From DASWUZ01 sp036401375 (lineage in GTDB: Bacteria; Acidobacteriota; Terriglobia; Terriglobales; Acidobacteriaceae): DNA of 64,000 nt. This document shows, one piece after another, positions 8,957 to 17,165 of the stretch (its first letter is position 1; every line of letters starts with the position of its first letter). The notes beneath the pieces are model-generated. The model was not told the DNA's origin. It was given only the letters and a program-made list of their open reading frames with translations, and searched no databases. The translations under genes were made by a program, and so were the position numbers. The stretch spans positions 1 through 64,000 of the forward strand of contig DASWVB010000001.1 in assembly GCA_036401375.1 (NCBI GenBank), in the 5' to 3' direction.

Positions 8957-9393
8957 CCGAGCCGGTGTATCTGCTGGACGTGAATGTGCTAGTGGCCATG
9001 GTTTGGCCCCAACATGCGTTTCACGCTCGGACCAACGAATGGTTTGAAACGCTGAGCAGACCGCGCTGGGCAACCTGCTGTTTCACTGAGGCCGCATTCG
9101 TCCGGCTTCTGTCGAACTCGTCCTTTGCATCCCCGACCCTAACTACTCTCAGTGCGTCTGACTTGCTTGTTGCAAATCTGCAGAGAGCCGGTCACCAGTT
9201 CTGGCCGGTGGATATCAGCTTCGCGGAGGCCATCGCACCGTTTTCATCAAAAATCGCCGGTTATCGCCAGGTGACCGATGCCTACCTGCTCGGGCTTGCA
9301 ATCCACAGGAGAGGCAAGCTCGCGACGATGGATCGAGCTATATCAACCCTGCTTCCCAGGGACGAGGCGCACAGTTACATCACCCAGATTTGA
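8953..9393 (+). CDS. vapC: VapC-type PIN-domain RNase toxin
   Basis: 146 residues of a PIN domain with the acidic quartet intact: D9 (LLDVNVLVA), E46 (FTEAAFVRLL), D109 (VTDAYLLGLA) and D127 (ATMDRA). Family members are Mg-dependent endoribonucleases that cut tRNA or rRNA when free of antitoxin. The start overlaps the antitoxin stop. It faces the phosphatase gene tail to tail across 71 bp. Residues and length (usual 130-150) indicate an active toxin. Confidence 0.9.
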   Translation: MTEPVYLLDVNVLVAMVWPQHAFHARTNEWFETLSRPRWATCCFTEAAFVRLLSNSSFASPTLTTLSASDLLVANLQRAGHQFWPVDISFAEAIAPFSSKIAGYRQVTDAYLLGLAIHRRGKLATMDRAISTLLPRDEAHSYITQI

Positions 9394-9464
9394 GCCTTGT
9401 TGTGCCTACGCTGACAGCAGACGGTGACGCGCCCAAACATGAGGCGAGCCAAGTTTCGTTTTAT

Positions 9465-11525
9465 TCAGTTTAAGTTTACGGAATTTGCCGCAGCTTCCCT
9501 CTCGATGTGATCTAACGCTTCCCGGCGCACGACCAGCACGGTGATGTCGTCGTCCTGGCCGAAGTTGCAGGCGGAGTCGGTGATGGCGGCGGCGGTGGCG
9601 CCGTTGGAGAGCAGCGACTCGAGCCGGGAAAAGCCGTAGAGCTCGCCGCGGAGGTTGCGGGCTTCGATGACTCCATCGGTATAGAAGACGAGGCGGTCAG
9701 CGTCGCCCAACTCGACCGCCTGGGCCGGGTAAACGGTGGCCGCGTCGATGCCGAGCGGCAGGGAGCCGGAGTGCGGCAGTTCTCTGCCGTTGAGATAAGG
9801 CGCGGGGTGGCCGGCATTGGCCAGCACGCATTCGCCGGAGGGCGAGAGCCGCGCCGCGATTGCGGTGGCGAAGCCATCCTGCACCCGCCCGATGAGGCGG
9901 CGGTTGAGGCCGGCCAGTATTTTCGAGGGGTCGCCGGTCTGTTCGGCCAGGGTGCGCAGGGTGCCGACGATCAGCGAGACGGTCATGGCGGCGCGCAGCC
10001 CCTTGCCGCTCACGTCGCCAATCACGAGCAGCGTATCGCCCCCGGCGAGGGGGATGACCTGGAAGAAATCTCCGCCCACCTCGGCGGCCGGCTTGTAGAC
10101 GCTGTCGATGGCGAGGCCGGGTGTGGTTTCGAAGATCGCAGGAATCAGTATCTGCTGGACCTCCTGCGCGGATTTGAATTCTGCTTCGACCGCGGCACGG
10201 CGCTGGCGCTGCTGGGTTGAATACTTCCAGCTCGCGTAGACCAATGCTGCCAGCAGCAGGACCTGCAGCAGATCGGCGACGTAGACATTCATACCCAGGG
10301 GCGAAACGATCGGTTGGGTAATCTTTTCGTTGAGCGTCCAGTGCGTGTAGCGCACACCCTGCTGGCTGGCGACGCGGACCACAAAAAACATCTGCTCGAG
10401 GAAGGCCGCTACCCCCACCAGAATGGTGGGAGTCTGCTGACGCCTCCGCAGACCTGCGAACAGCAGCACGAAGGCATACAATTCCACCGCGGTGATGACC
10501 ACGGTGAGAACGGCATCCCACAGCTGACCGGTCTGCCCGAGTGGAACCCAGAAGAACAGGACAAGGCTGTCCAGAGTGCCTGCAGCCAGGGAGATGATGG
10601 AGATGGTCCAGGTCACACCCAGCCAACGGCGATTCCGGTTGAGCCCAAACAGCCATAGCAGGATGAACCACAAGCTCACGTCGGCCAGACTGATGAAGGG
10701 TTGCAGGATTCCATATCCCCAGACAGAAGAGATGGGCAGCTGCATGTCGGCGAGGACGAGCCCAAGGAGTTTGTCAAAGTAGGAGAGAGATATCCAGAAG
10801 AAGAGCCACTGGCGGCGGTCGCGCAGCCACGCCACGAGGCACGCCAGCATCATCAGCGAGTCTAGCAGCGTAATCACCCACGAGATCAGGCGTTCGTGCA
10901 GGCGGCGGTACCATTCGGCTGTGAGCATATCGCCGACACTGGCGCTGTCCCCGATGCGTGGGGTTGCGCTGAGTCCCCCCATCGTCTCCGGGTCGAAGGA
11001 ACCCGGCATCGCCTTCCAGACCCGGAACGCCAGCACGCCGGAGAGTGGGCCTTGCGCGTTCGCTGGCAGGGGAATCAGGACCGGCCTTGGAACCGCGTAC
11101 GCGTACAAGTGCGGCGGAGGGCTGCCGACATTGCCGATCTCGCTCCCGTTCCAATAGACCTGGACCACGTCGTCGACTGGCGGCAGGAAGAGAGCGATGC
11201 CGTGTCCGGCGCCGGGGTTCGCAGTGAGCACGATGTGGCGGCGGTACCAGGCAAATCCCGTGTAGCCGGGATGGGTCTGCGCACCCCAGGTGGTGTAGGC
11301 GCCGATCTGCTCCCAGCCGGAGTCGTCGAACTGCGGCTGCGCCCAGGCGGGGTCGTCGCCGGTTTTGAACTGCCACTTGCCGTCGATGGGAACGGCTCCG
11401 ACGCCGATGTTCTGGTTGACGAAAGGTTCGGCCAGCGCGGCGTGGACGGCAGCGAGCGGCAGAATGGGCGCAACCATGGGCGCAACCAGGCACAGGAGAG
11501 CACCCAGCAATGCTCGGCGAGGCAT
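9465..11525 (-). CDS. Membrane SpoIIE/PP2C-type serine phosphatase with extracytoplasmic jelly-roll sensor
   Basis: 686 residues from the ATG at 11523-11525, chosen because it begins a signal peptide (MPRRALLGALLCLVAPMVAP); 22 upstream codons in frame look like intergenic DNA. Order: signal peptide; a periplasmic beta domain resembling the glycoside hydrolase family 2 sugar-binding fold (KWQFKTGD..W, FDDSGWEQI, AWYRRHI; about 40-165); about seven membrane helices (about 215-430); a short coiled linker; and an RsbU/SpoIIE phosphatase domain (EVGGDFFQV, IGDVSGKGLRAA, FYTDGVIEA, DDITVLVV; about 450-675). Metal-binding aspartates are present. It probably dephosphorylates an anti-anti-sigma factor in response to an external ligand; the ligand is unknown. 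It stands alone. Confidence 0.85.
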   Translation of the reverse strand: MPRRALLGALLCLVAPMVAPILPLAAVHAALAEPFVNQNIGVGAVPIDGKWQFKTGDDPAWAQPQFDDSGWEQIGAYTTWGAQTHPGYTGFAWYRRHIVLTANPGAGHGIALFLPPVDDVVQVYWNGSEIGNVGSPPPHLYAYAVPRPVLIPLPANAQGPLSGVLAFRVWKAMPGSFDPETMGGLSATPRIGDSASVGDMLTAEWYRRLHERLISWVITLLDSLMMLACLVAWLRDRRQWLFFWISLSYFDKLLGLVLADMQLPISSVWGYGILQPFISLADVSLWFILLWLFGLNRNRRWLGVTWTISIISLAAGTLDSLVLFFWVPLGQTGQLWDAVLTVVITAVELYAFVLLFAGLRRRQQTPTILVGVAAFLEQMFFVVRVASQQGVRYTHWTLNEKITQPIVSPLGMNVYVADLLQVLLLAALVYASWKYSTQQRQRRAAVEAEFKSAQEVQQILIPAIFETTPGLAIDSVYKPAAEVGGDFFQVIPLAGGDTLLVIGDVSGKGLRAAMTVSLIVGTLRTLAEQTGDPSKILAGLNRRLIGRVQDGFATAIAARLSPSGECVLANAGHPAPYLNGRELPHSGSLPLGIDAATVYPAQAVELGDADRLVFYTDGVIEARNLRGELYGFSRLESLLSNGATAAAITDSACNFGQDDDITVLVVRREALDHIEREAAANSVNLN

Positions 11526-11588
11526 GGGCGGACTATAGCAGATGAGACATAAAGAGCGATCAGACTGTTTCGACTCGGCTCGCGCGGA

Positions 11589-11621
11589 GCCCATGTCTCA
11601 GAGGCGAGACATGGGGCACCC
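11589..11621 (+). repeat. Palindromic element, copy A
   Basis: Perfect 10-bp stem CCCATGTCTC / GAGACATGGG with loop AGAGGC, followed by the conserved tail GCACCC. It lies 37 bp past the glycogen synthase stop codon. It is identical in core to the copies at 47638 and 47714. Confidence 0.85.
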
Positions 11622-11657
11622 ATCATTCCACGCGGTGTCGGCGCGGGGGCGCTCGCC

Positions 11658-12869
11658 TTAGCGGGCGTCGATGAGGGATTGGTAGAGGTCGATGGTTTGG
11701 GTGGCTATGGCGGACCAGGCGAATTTTTCTTCGACGCGCTTGCGGCCTGCTGCTCCGAACTGACGGCACTTTGCCGGGTCGGCCAGGAGGGCGGAGAGCC
11801 GGGCGGCGAGGTCGCGCGCGAACTGTGCGGGGTTCGATGGGAGGGTGGTGACCGGGTCCTGCTCGAAGGGGACGAGGTAGCCGGTCTGGTTGTCGGCGAC
11901 TACCTCGAGGATGCCGCCGGTGGCGCTCGCGACGACGGCCGCATGGCAGGCCATGGCCTCGAGGTTGATGATGCCGAAGGGTTCATAGACGGAGGGGCAG
12001 CAGAAGACCTGGCAGTTGCTGTAGAGCTGGATGGCCTCGGGCTTGGTGACCATCTTTTCAATCCAGACGATGTGGGGGTTGTGGGCGCGGGCTTCGTCGA
12101 CTTTCTGGCGCATCTCGGCGGCGATCTCGGGGGTGTCGGGTGCTCCGGCGCAGAGCACGACCTGCGTGTCGGGCGGCAGGTACTGGATGGCCTCGACGAG
12201 GTGGGTTACGCCCTTCTGGCGGGTGATGCGGCCGACGAAGAGGACGTATGGCTTCGCGGGATCGACGCCGTATTTTGTGAGTGCTGCGGTGTCGGGAGTC
12301 TTTTGATATTCGTCGAGGTCGATGCCGTTGTAGATGACGTGGATGCGGGCGGGATCGACTTCAGGGTAGGCGCGGAGGATGTCGGCCTTGGTGCCGTTCG
12401 AGACGGCGATGATGGCGTCGGCGTCGAGGATTGCGGTGCGCTCCATCCAGGAGCTCAGGGCGTATCCGCTGCCGAGCTGTTCGGCCTTCCAGGCGCGCAG
12501 CGGCTCCAGGCTGTGGGTGGTGAGGACGAAGGGGATGTTGAAGAGTTTTTTGGCGAGGAAGCCGGCCATCGAGACGTACCAGGTGTGGGTGTGGACGACG
12601 TCGATGCGGCTGAGGTCCTTCATCTGTGCGAGGTTGAGGGAGAGGGCCTCGATGGCGGTCTGAAACTTCTGTGGCGGGCTGGAGGAGAGCTCTGCCCATG
12701 GCTGGCCTCCGCGGACGTGGAGGTTGCCGGAGTCGGAATGCTGGTTGCCCCAGCAGTGGACCTCGACCTCGATTTTTCTGGCGAGCTCGCGGCTGAGGTA
12801 TTCGACGTGTACGCCGGCTCCGCCGTAGACGTTGGGCGGGTATTCGCGGGTTAGCAGGCCTGCTCGCAT
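11658..12869 (-). CDS. glgA: GT4 glycogen synthase / alpha-maltose-1-phosphate synthase (actinobacterial GlgM type)
   Basis: 403 residues. The N-terminus MRAGLLTREYPPNVYGGAGV and the blocks HTHTWY, TTHSLEPLRAWK, VIYNGID, VGRITRQKG and CPSVYEPFGIINLEAMAC are the hallmarks of the actinobacterial-type GT4 enzyme. That enzyme makes maltose-1-phosphate or elongates alpha-1,4-glucan from ADP-glucose, and is distinct from the GT5 GlgA. The E-x7-E retaining GT-B motif is present (EPFGIINLE). The ATG at 12867-12869 is preceded by AAGGAGAAGAAG; the frame is open upstream through an antitoxin relic, but that part is not glgA. Which donor product dominates cannot be told from sequence. Confidence 0.9.
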   Translation of the reverse strand: MRAGLLTREYPPNVYGGAGVHVEYLSRELARKIEVEVHCWGNQHSDSGNLHVRGGQPWAELSSSPPQKFQTAIEALSLNLAQMKDLSRIDVVHTHTWYVSMAGFLAKKLFNIPFVLTTHSLEPLRAWKAEQLGSGYALSSWMERTAILDADAIIAVSNGTKADILRAYPEVDPARIHVIYNGIDLDEYQKTPDTAALTKYGVDPAKPYVLFVGRITRQKGVTHLVEAIQYLPPDTQVVLCAGAPDTPEIAAEMRQKVDEARAHNPHIVWIEKMVTKPEAIQLYSNCQVFCCPSVYEPFGIINLEAMACHAAVVASATGGILEVVADNQTGYLVPFEQDPVTTLPSNPAQFARDLAARLSALLADPAKCRQFGAAGRKRVEEKFAWSAIATQTIDLYQSLIDAR

Positions 12870-13013
12870 CTTCTTCTCCTTGTAGCGAAGTGGATTGTAG
12901 TCGTTCGCGGGGTTGCGAGGGTGGGATGCCGGGTGCGGGCGGGTTGGGTTTTCCTGATTGATCGAGCGGCGTAGAGATCGAGCTCTCGATTCGCCTTGGT
13001 GCTGGTGGGCGGC

Positions 13014-13241
13014 GTCGTCGAGGCGGGACCCGGAGATGAGGCGGTTAACGTCTTGGTCCTCTAAGTTGAGTTCCTTGGCTTGAGCTGCTCCGTAGCGAAG
13101 CAGGCGCTGCCAGCCGCGTGTGTCGTTGCAGGCTGGCCGGGCGGCGGTGACCAAGTCATCGGGCGTCTTGCGCTCGGAGGCAGCGACGGCTTCAATCTCA
13201 GCCAACAACCGGGGCGATAGCGCAGCAAGCTGGTTCTCCAT
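13014..13241 (-). pseudogene. Orphan antitoxin relic read in frame into glgA
   Basis: About 76 codons beginning MENQLAALSPRLLAEIEAVA and ending ELNLEDQDVNRLISGSR. The RGWQRLLRYGAAQAKELNL block and DVNRLI end match the family of small VapB-like antitoxins that normally precede a PIN toxin. Here no toxin follows, the reading frame lacks a stop and continues about 48 codons into glgA, and the centre (TAARPACNDTRGW) departs from the usual pattern. It is best read as a decayed toxin-antitoxin unit whose toxin was deleted up to the glgA leader. Confidence 0.5.
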
Positions 13242-13349
13242 CGTCTCGTGGACAGATAATTCTCTGGTTATATCTTGATCTAAAGCTGCGTTTTGGTGGC
13301 GGGCGCAGGGCTCAGCAGAACGCCCGCGTTCATCTATCTGAAGAGCATC

Positions 13350-13379
13350 TTGAGTCAAGTGGTACCCATCTTCTATAGA
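13350..13379 (+). promoter_or_regulatory. Possible promoter of the SDR gene
   Basis: TTGAGT (13350-13355) and TATAGA (13374-13379) with an 18-bp spacer lie 49 bp upstream of the SDR start. The -35 box overlaps the perfect palindrome CTTGAGTCAAG. Proposed from sequence only. Confidence 0.35.
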
Positions 13380-13427
13380 AGAGAGATGTCACGCGGTGTC
13401 AGGCCGGCACTGTTGAGGGAGGGTGTG

Positions 13428-14267
13428 ATGGTGGGGCGGACCTGGTTTATTACCGGAGCTTCGACGGGTTTTGGGCGGCTGCTGGCGGAGGAGCTCCTGC
13501 GGCGCGGGGAGCGCGTGATCGCGACGGCTCGCGATGTGGCGAAGATCGACGATCTTGCGGAGCGGTATCCGGAGACGGCCCGGGCCCTGGCGCTTGATGT
13601 CACCCAGCCGGCGGAGATCGCGGCTGTGGCGGAGCAGGCGATCGCCGCGTTCGGGCAGGTGGATGTGGTCGTGAACAATGCCGGCTACGGGGTGAATGGC
13701 GCGGTGGAAGAGGTGTCCGTCGAGGAGTTCGAGCCGATGTTTCAGACGAACATCTATGGAACGATCCACACTACGCGGGCGTTTCTGCGTCACCTGCGGG
13801 AGCGGGGCAGCGGGCACATCTTCAATATCTCTTCGGTAGGCGGGCTGATCGGGAGCGCCGGCTGGGGCTACTACAACGCGACGAAGTTTGCGGTGGAGGG
13901 TTTCAGCGAGGCGCTGGCGGGGGAGATGAAGCCGCTGGGCGTTCGGGTGACGGTGGTCGAGCCGGGGCCGTTCCGGACCGACTTCCTGGGGCGTTCGGGC
14001 AAGCTGGCGGCGCTGGAGCTGCCGGACTATGAGCAGACCGCAGGCAAGGCACGCGAGTATCTGCGGAGCCAGGCGGGCAAGCAGCCGGGCGATCCGCAGA
14101 GGGCGGTCGAGGCGATCATCGCGGCGGCGGACGCGCCGGAGCCGCCACTCCATCTCATCCTGGGGAAGATTGCGCTGGCGCGCTTCCGGGACAAGCTCGG
14201 GCGGTGGGAGAAGGAGATTGCGGCCTGGGAGAGTGTCAGTGCGGGGGCGGATTTTCCGGAAGCTTAG
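13428..14267 (+). CDS. Short-chain dehydrogenase/reductase
   Basis: 279 residues, classical SDR. It has the cofactor motif TGASTGFG near the N-terminus (8-15), NNAGYG (about 83-88), a serine in NISSVGG and the catalytic YYNATK (Y-x3-K, about 150-155), then PGPFRTDF. The basic residue after the glycine motif region (ATARD) suggests NADP(H). The ATG at 13428 follows GAGGGAGG and is preferred over upstream in-frame starts, which lie in the divergent promoter region. The substrate is unknown; no operon partner is seen. Confidence 0.88.
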   Translation: MVGRTWFITGASTGFGRLLAEELLRRGERVIATARDVAKIDDLAERYPETARALALDVTQPAEIAAVAEQAIAAFGQVDVVVNNAGYGVNGAVEEVSVEEFEPMFQTNIYGTIHTTRAFLRHLRERGSGHIFNISSVGGLIGSAGWGYYNATKFAVEGFSEALAGEMKPLGVRVTVVEPGPFRTDFLGRSGKLAALELPDYEQTAGKAREYLRSQAGKQPGDPQRAVEAIIAAADAPEPPLHLILGKIALARFRDKLGRWEKEIAAWESVSAGADFPEA

Positions 14268-14328
14268 CCGGCATCGTGCCCTCGAGGTTTCGACGGGGCG
14301 GCGTGGTGGAGGAGCCGGGCCGGCCGGC

Positions 14329-14410
14329 GGCGCGGAGAGCTGGCGCGGAGAGCTGGGGCGGAGACCTGGCGCGGAGAGCTGGAGGCCGGAGACCAGCGGA
14401 GCGGAGACCA
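14329..14410 (+). repeat. Tandem near-repeat array (4 x 13 bp + 2 x 15 bp)
   Basis: Four 13-bp units of GGCGCGGAGAGCT or close variants (14329-14380) followed by two 15-bp GGAGACCA-ending units (14381-14410), in the gap between the SDR and aminotransferase genes. No coding role is visible. Confidence 0.8.
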
Positions 14411-14533
14411 GATAGATCGGGGCGGCGGGCAGATTCGAGGGCTGCGTTTGAGGTGTTTGCTGTCTGCCGCACGGTGGAGCTTACTTTTTGCGGTGTAGCT
14501 CGCGACGGGCTGAAAAAGCGCGGTGTGCGACGG

Positions 14534-14539
14534 TATACT
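14534..14539 (+). promoter_or_regulatory. Possible -10 box upstream of ilvE
   Basis: TATACT lies 24 bp upstream of the ilvE ATG. The corresponding -35 region near 14511 (TGAAAA) is poor, so the call is weak. Confidence 0.3.
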
Positions 14540-14562
14540 TGAGGCTCGCGCGAGGAAACGTA

Positions 14563-15507
14563 ATGACCATTCAGCCCACAGCCAGCATCTGGCATAACGG
14601 AAAACTCATCCCCTGGGACAAGGCTCAGCTTCACATCATGAGCCACGTGATCCACTACGGCTCGGCGGTATTTGAGGGCATACGCTCCTACACGCAGCCT
14701 GGCGGCTCTTCGATCTTCCGGCTGACGGAGCATGTGCAGCGGCTGCTTGACTCGGCGAAGATCTACCGCATGCCGGTTGCCTATTCGCTTGAGGAGCTGT
14801 GCGCGGCCACGATCGACCTGGTGGAATCGAACAACGTTACGCCCTGCTACATCCGTCCTATCATCCTGCGCGGGTATGGGGAGATGGGTGTGAACCCGAA
14901 GAACGCGCCGGTCGAGGTTTATATCGGGAACTTTCCGTGGGGCAAGTACTTCAGCGGGGAGCATGGCGGGGCGAACGTCTGCATTTCGTCGTGGAACCGG
15001 CTGGCGCCGAACACGATGCCTACGCTGGCGAAGGCGTCGGCGAATTACATGAACTCGCAGCTGATCCGCATGGAGGCCGACGTCAACGGCTACGACGAGG
15101 GCATCGGGCTCGATGTGAACGGCTACCTGTCGGAGGGTTCGGGCGAGAACCTGTTCCTGGTGCGCAACGGGGTGATCTATACCTCGCCGCTGGCGAACTC
15201 GGTGCTGGCGGGGATCACGCGCGACTCCATACTGACGATTGCCCGTGACCTGGGCATCCCGGTGGTCGAGCAGCCGCTGCCGCGGGAGATGATCTACGTG
15301 GCCGATGAGGTCTTCTTCACGGGCACGGCGGCGGAGGTGACGCCGATCCTCTCGGTGGACCGCGTACCGGTGGCGGATGGCAAGGCGGGCGCGATCACGG
15401 GGCATATTGCGGATGAGTTCTTCGGGATCGTGAACGGGACGCGTCCTGACCGGTTCAAGTGGCTTACCCCGGTGAAGGTGACGGCGGGGGAAGAGGTCGC
15501 GGTCTAG
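14563..15507 (+). CDS. ilvE: Branched-chain amino acid aminotransferase
   Basis: 314 residues, fold-type IV PLP enzyme that transfers the amino group between glutamate and the 2-oxo acids of Leu, Ile and Val. Seen: HYGSAVFEGIRSY near the N-terminus (31-43), Schiff-base lysine K157 in TMPTLAKASANYMNS, and the cofactor-binding GYLSEGSGENLF and FFTGTAAEVTPI. Length equals the family norm of about 305-315. The ATG at 14563 is preceded by GAGGAAACGTA. Neighbours are unrelated, so it is probably monocistronic. Confidence 0.95.
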   Translation: MTIQPTASIWHNGKLIPWDKAQLHIMSHVIHYGSAVFEGIRSYTQPGGSSIFRLTEHVQRLLDSAKIYRMPVAYSLEELCAATIDLVESNNVTPCYIRPIILRGYGEMGVNPKNAPVEVYIGNFPWGKYFSGEHGGANVCISSWNRLAPNTMPTLAKASANYMNSQLIRMEADVNGYDEGIGLDVNGYLSEGSGENLFLVRNGVIYTSPLANSVLAGITRDSILTIARDLGIPVVEQPLPREMIYVADEVFFTGTAAEVTPILSVDRVPVADGKAGAITGHIADEFFGIVNGTRPDRFKWLTPVKVTAGEEVAV

Positions 15508-15702
15508 GCTTTTCGTTGAGGGTCGCCGCGGGCTGCGGGCTGTGGGAAGGTTGGGTAGTAGGACAGGAGCGGGGACGAATGTAGTCAGGCGCAAGTCCCG
15601 CCGCGTTGGTTTTCGGCGATCGATCTATCTCGATCTGTCTGGGAGTCGGGCGCGCTGGGAGCCGGGCGCGGCGCGGGATAAAGGGCATCTGCTTTGGGGT
15701 TG

Positions 15703-16833
15703 ATGAGGCTTGCAATGGGATCCAGATTTCTCAGGACTGTTTCAGCGATTGCACTGCTCGGTGCAGGGATCGGCGCGGCCGCGCAGACGGCCAATGGGCC
15801 GGTGATCAACCGGCCGGACTCCATCCAGGCCGATGGCCCGATCGGCTACTGGTCGCACATGGATGGGCAGGGGCGCGCGGGCGGATTCCTGCTGGGCAAG
15901 GTGGTGGTGGCGGACGATCCTGTTCCGTGGGACCCGATCCTGGTGGTGGTGCTGTGTGAGGCGAAGCCGGTCTTTGCGACCTACACGGACGTGCAGGGTG
16001 CGTTCGCGATCACGGCGGTGAATATTGCCGGATCGCTGAGCCTGCAGGAGGATGCGAAGCGGCAGATGGAGACGCATCTGGAGGGCTGCCAGGTGACGGC
16101 TCCTCTGGCCGGCTTTCATGCCAGGGCGATCGTGATTTCGCATCGCAACCTGCGCGACGATCCCGATCTTGGAGTGATCAACCTGGAGCGCGATGAGAAT
16201 ACGCCGGGGACGGCGATCAGCAGCACCACGGCAGCTGCTCCGGGGAAGGCGCTGAAGGCTTACGCAAGGGCGCGCGCGGATGTGATCGAGAACAACCTCG
16301 AGGCGGCCAAGCGAGACCTCGAGGATGCGGTTGCGGCCGATGCCAAATTTGCGGACGCGTGGTACCAGCTGGGCCGGCTGCAGCAGGGGTCGGACGCGGC
16401 AGCGGCGCGCGGCTCGTATGCGAAGGCTCTGGCGGCCGATCCGCAGTTCCTGCTGCCCTATGAGCAGCTGGCGGCGCTCGCGGTGCGCGACAAGAACTGG
16501 CAGGGGGTGCTCGACAACACCGGCCATGCGCTGCAGCTTGACCCGGCGGGGACTGCGCAGACGTGGTACTACGATGCGCTGGCGAACTTTGAGCTGGGCA
16601 ATATAGACGCGTCGCAGGCGAGCTCGATGAAGTCGATGGAGCTGGATCCGCAGCACTCCATCCCGGCGAGTGAACAGCTGCTGGCGGCGATCCTGGCGCG
16701 TAAGCGGGATTACGCGAGTGCGATCGAGCATCTGCAGAATTGTCTGAAGTATTCGGCGAGTCAGAAGAATATCGAGTCGCTGAAGCGTTCAATTGCGAAG
16801 CTTGAGGAGCTGCAGGCGGCGCCGGCTAAGTAG
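15703..16833 (+). CDS. Secreted carboxypeptidase-regulatory-like / TPR protein
   Basis: About 376 residues. Signal peptide (FLRTVSAIALLGAGIGAAAQ), then a small beta domain with PILVVVLCEAKPVFATYTDVQGAF, resembling the carboxypeptidase-regulatory fold (about 40-150), then about five tetratricopeptide repeats (AKRDLEDAVAADAKFADAWY, SYAKALAADPQFLLPY, NTGHALQLDPAGTAQ; about 180-370). Such envelope proteins are typical of Acidobacteriota and probably act as scaffolds. Start choice is uncertain between ATGs at 15703 and 15715; both leave an intact signal peptide. Confidence 0.75.
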   Translation: MRLAMGSRFLRTVSAIALLGAGIGAAAQTANGPVINRPDSIQADGPIGYWSHMDGQGRAGGFLLGKVVVADDPVPWDPILVVVLCEAKPVFATYTDVQGAFAITAVNIAGSLSLQEDAKRQMETHLEGCQVTAPLAGFHARAIVISHRNLRDDPDLGVINLERDENTPGTAISSTTAAAPGKALKAYARARADVIENNLEAAKRDLEDAVAADAKFADAWYQLGRLQQGSDAAAARGSYAKALAADPQFLLPYEQLAALAVRDKNWQGVLDNTGHALQLDPAGTAQTWYYDALANFELGNIDASQASSMKSMELDPQHSIPASEQLLAAILARKRDYASAIEHLQNCLKYSASQKNIESLKRSIAKLEELQAAPAK

Positions 16834-16873
16834 TTTTTTCTTGGGTTTTGGTTTTTGGTTTGGTTTTGTTCGT

Positions 16874-16915
16874 TCCCACTCATGCGCGGTGGAGCTGCGC
16901 ATGAATGGGGCACCC
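16874..16915 (+). repeat. Palindromic element, copy D (divergent stem)
   Basis: CCCA-c-TCATGCGC, 9-nt loop, GCGCATGA-a-TGGG, followed by GCACCC, 41 bp after the TPR stop codon. The outer CCCA/TGGG and tail match the other copies, but the inner stem is a different sequence that still pairs over 8 bp. Confidence 0.75.
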
Positions 16916-16930
16916 GCTTCTTTTCGTCCG

Positions 16931-16975
16931 CTGCTTTCTGGTTTGCTGCTTTCTGGCTTGCTGCTTTTCGCCGGA
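16931..16975 (+). repeat. Tandem near-repeat array (3 x 15 bp)
   Basis: Units CTGCTTTCTGGTTTG, CTGCTTTCTGGCTTG and CTGCTTTTCGCCGGA in the 332-bp gap upstream of the cysteine synthase gene. The rest of this gap (16834-17165) shows only the palindromic element. Confidence 0.8.
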
Positions 16976-17165
16976 TTTGTTTTATAGCGCTTCCATCTCA
17001 GCGCGCCCTTCTTGCCCCGGTCTTGAATTCGCTCTGACTCCCGCTGCTTTGTCTTGCGCTGCTTTGTTCCTTTGGCTTCTGCTGCGCTGGTAGACTGGGC
17101 TTTGCGTCGGACGGTGCAGGCTTGCGGCCTGAGCTTGAATTCCCGACGCACCTCAGACCTGGATC

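Noticed and set aside
12870..13358. GlgA with a 163-residue N-terminal extension
   Set aside because: The family starts at MRAGLLTREYPP and a good ribosome site precedes that ATG; the upstream frame is an antitoxin relic and low-complexity leader.
14236..15594. 452-codon open frame antisense to ilvE
   Set aside because: Composition typical of antisense frames in GC-rich genes; the sense strand encodes a complete aminotransferase.
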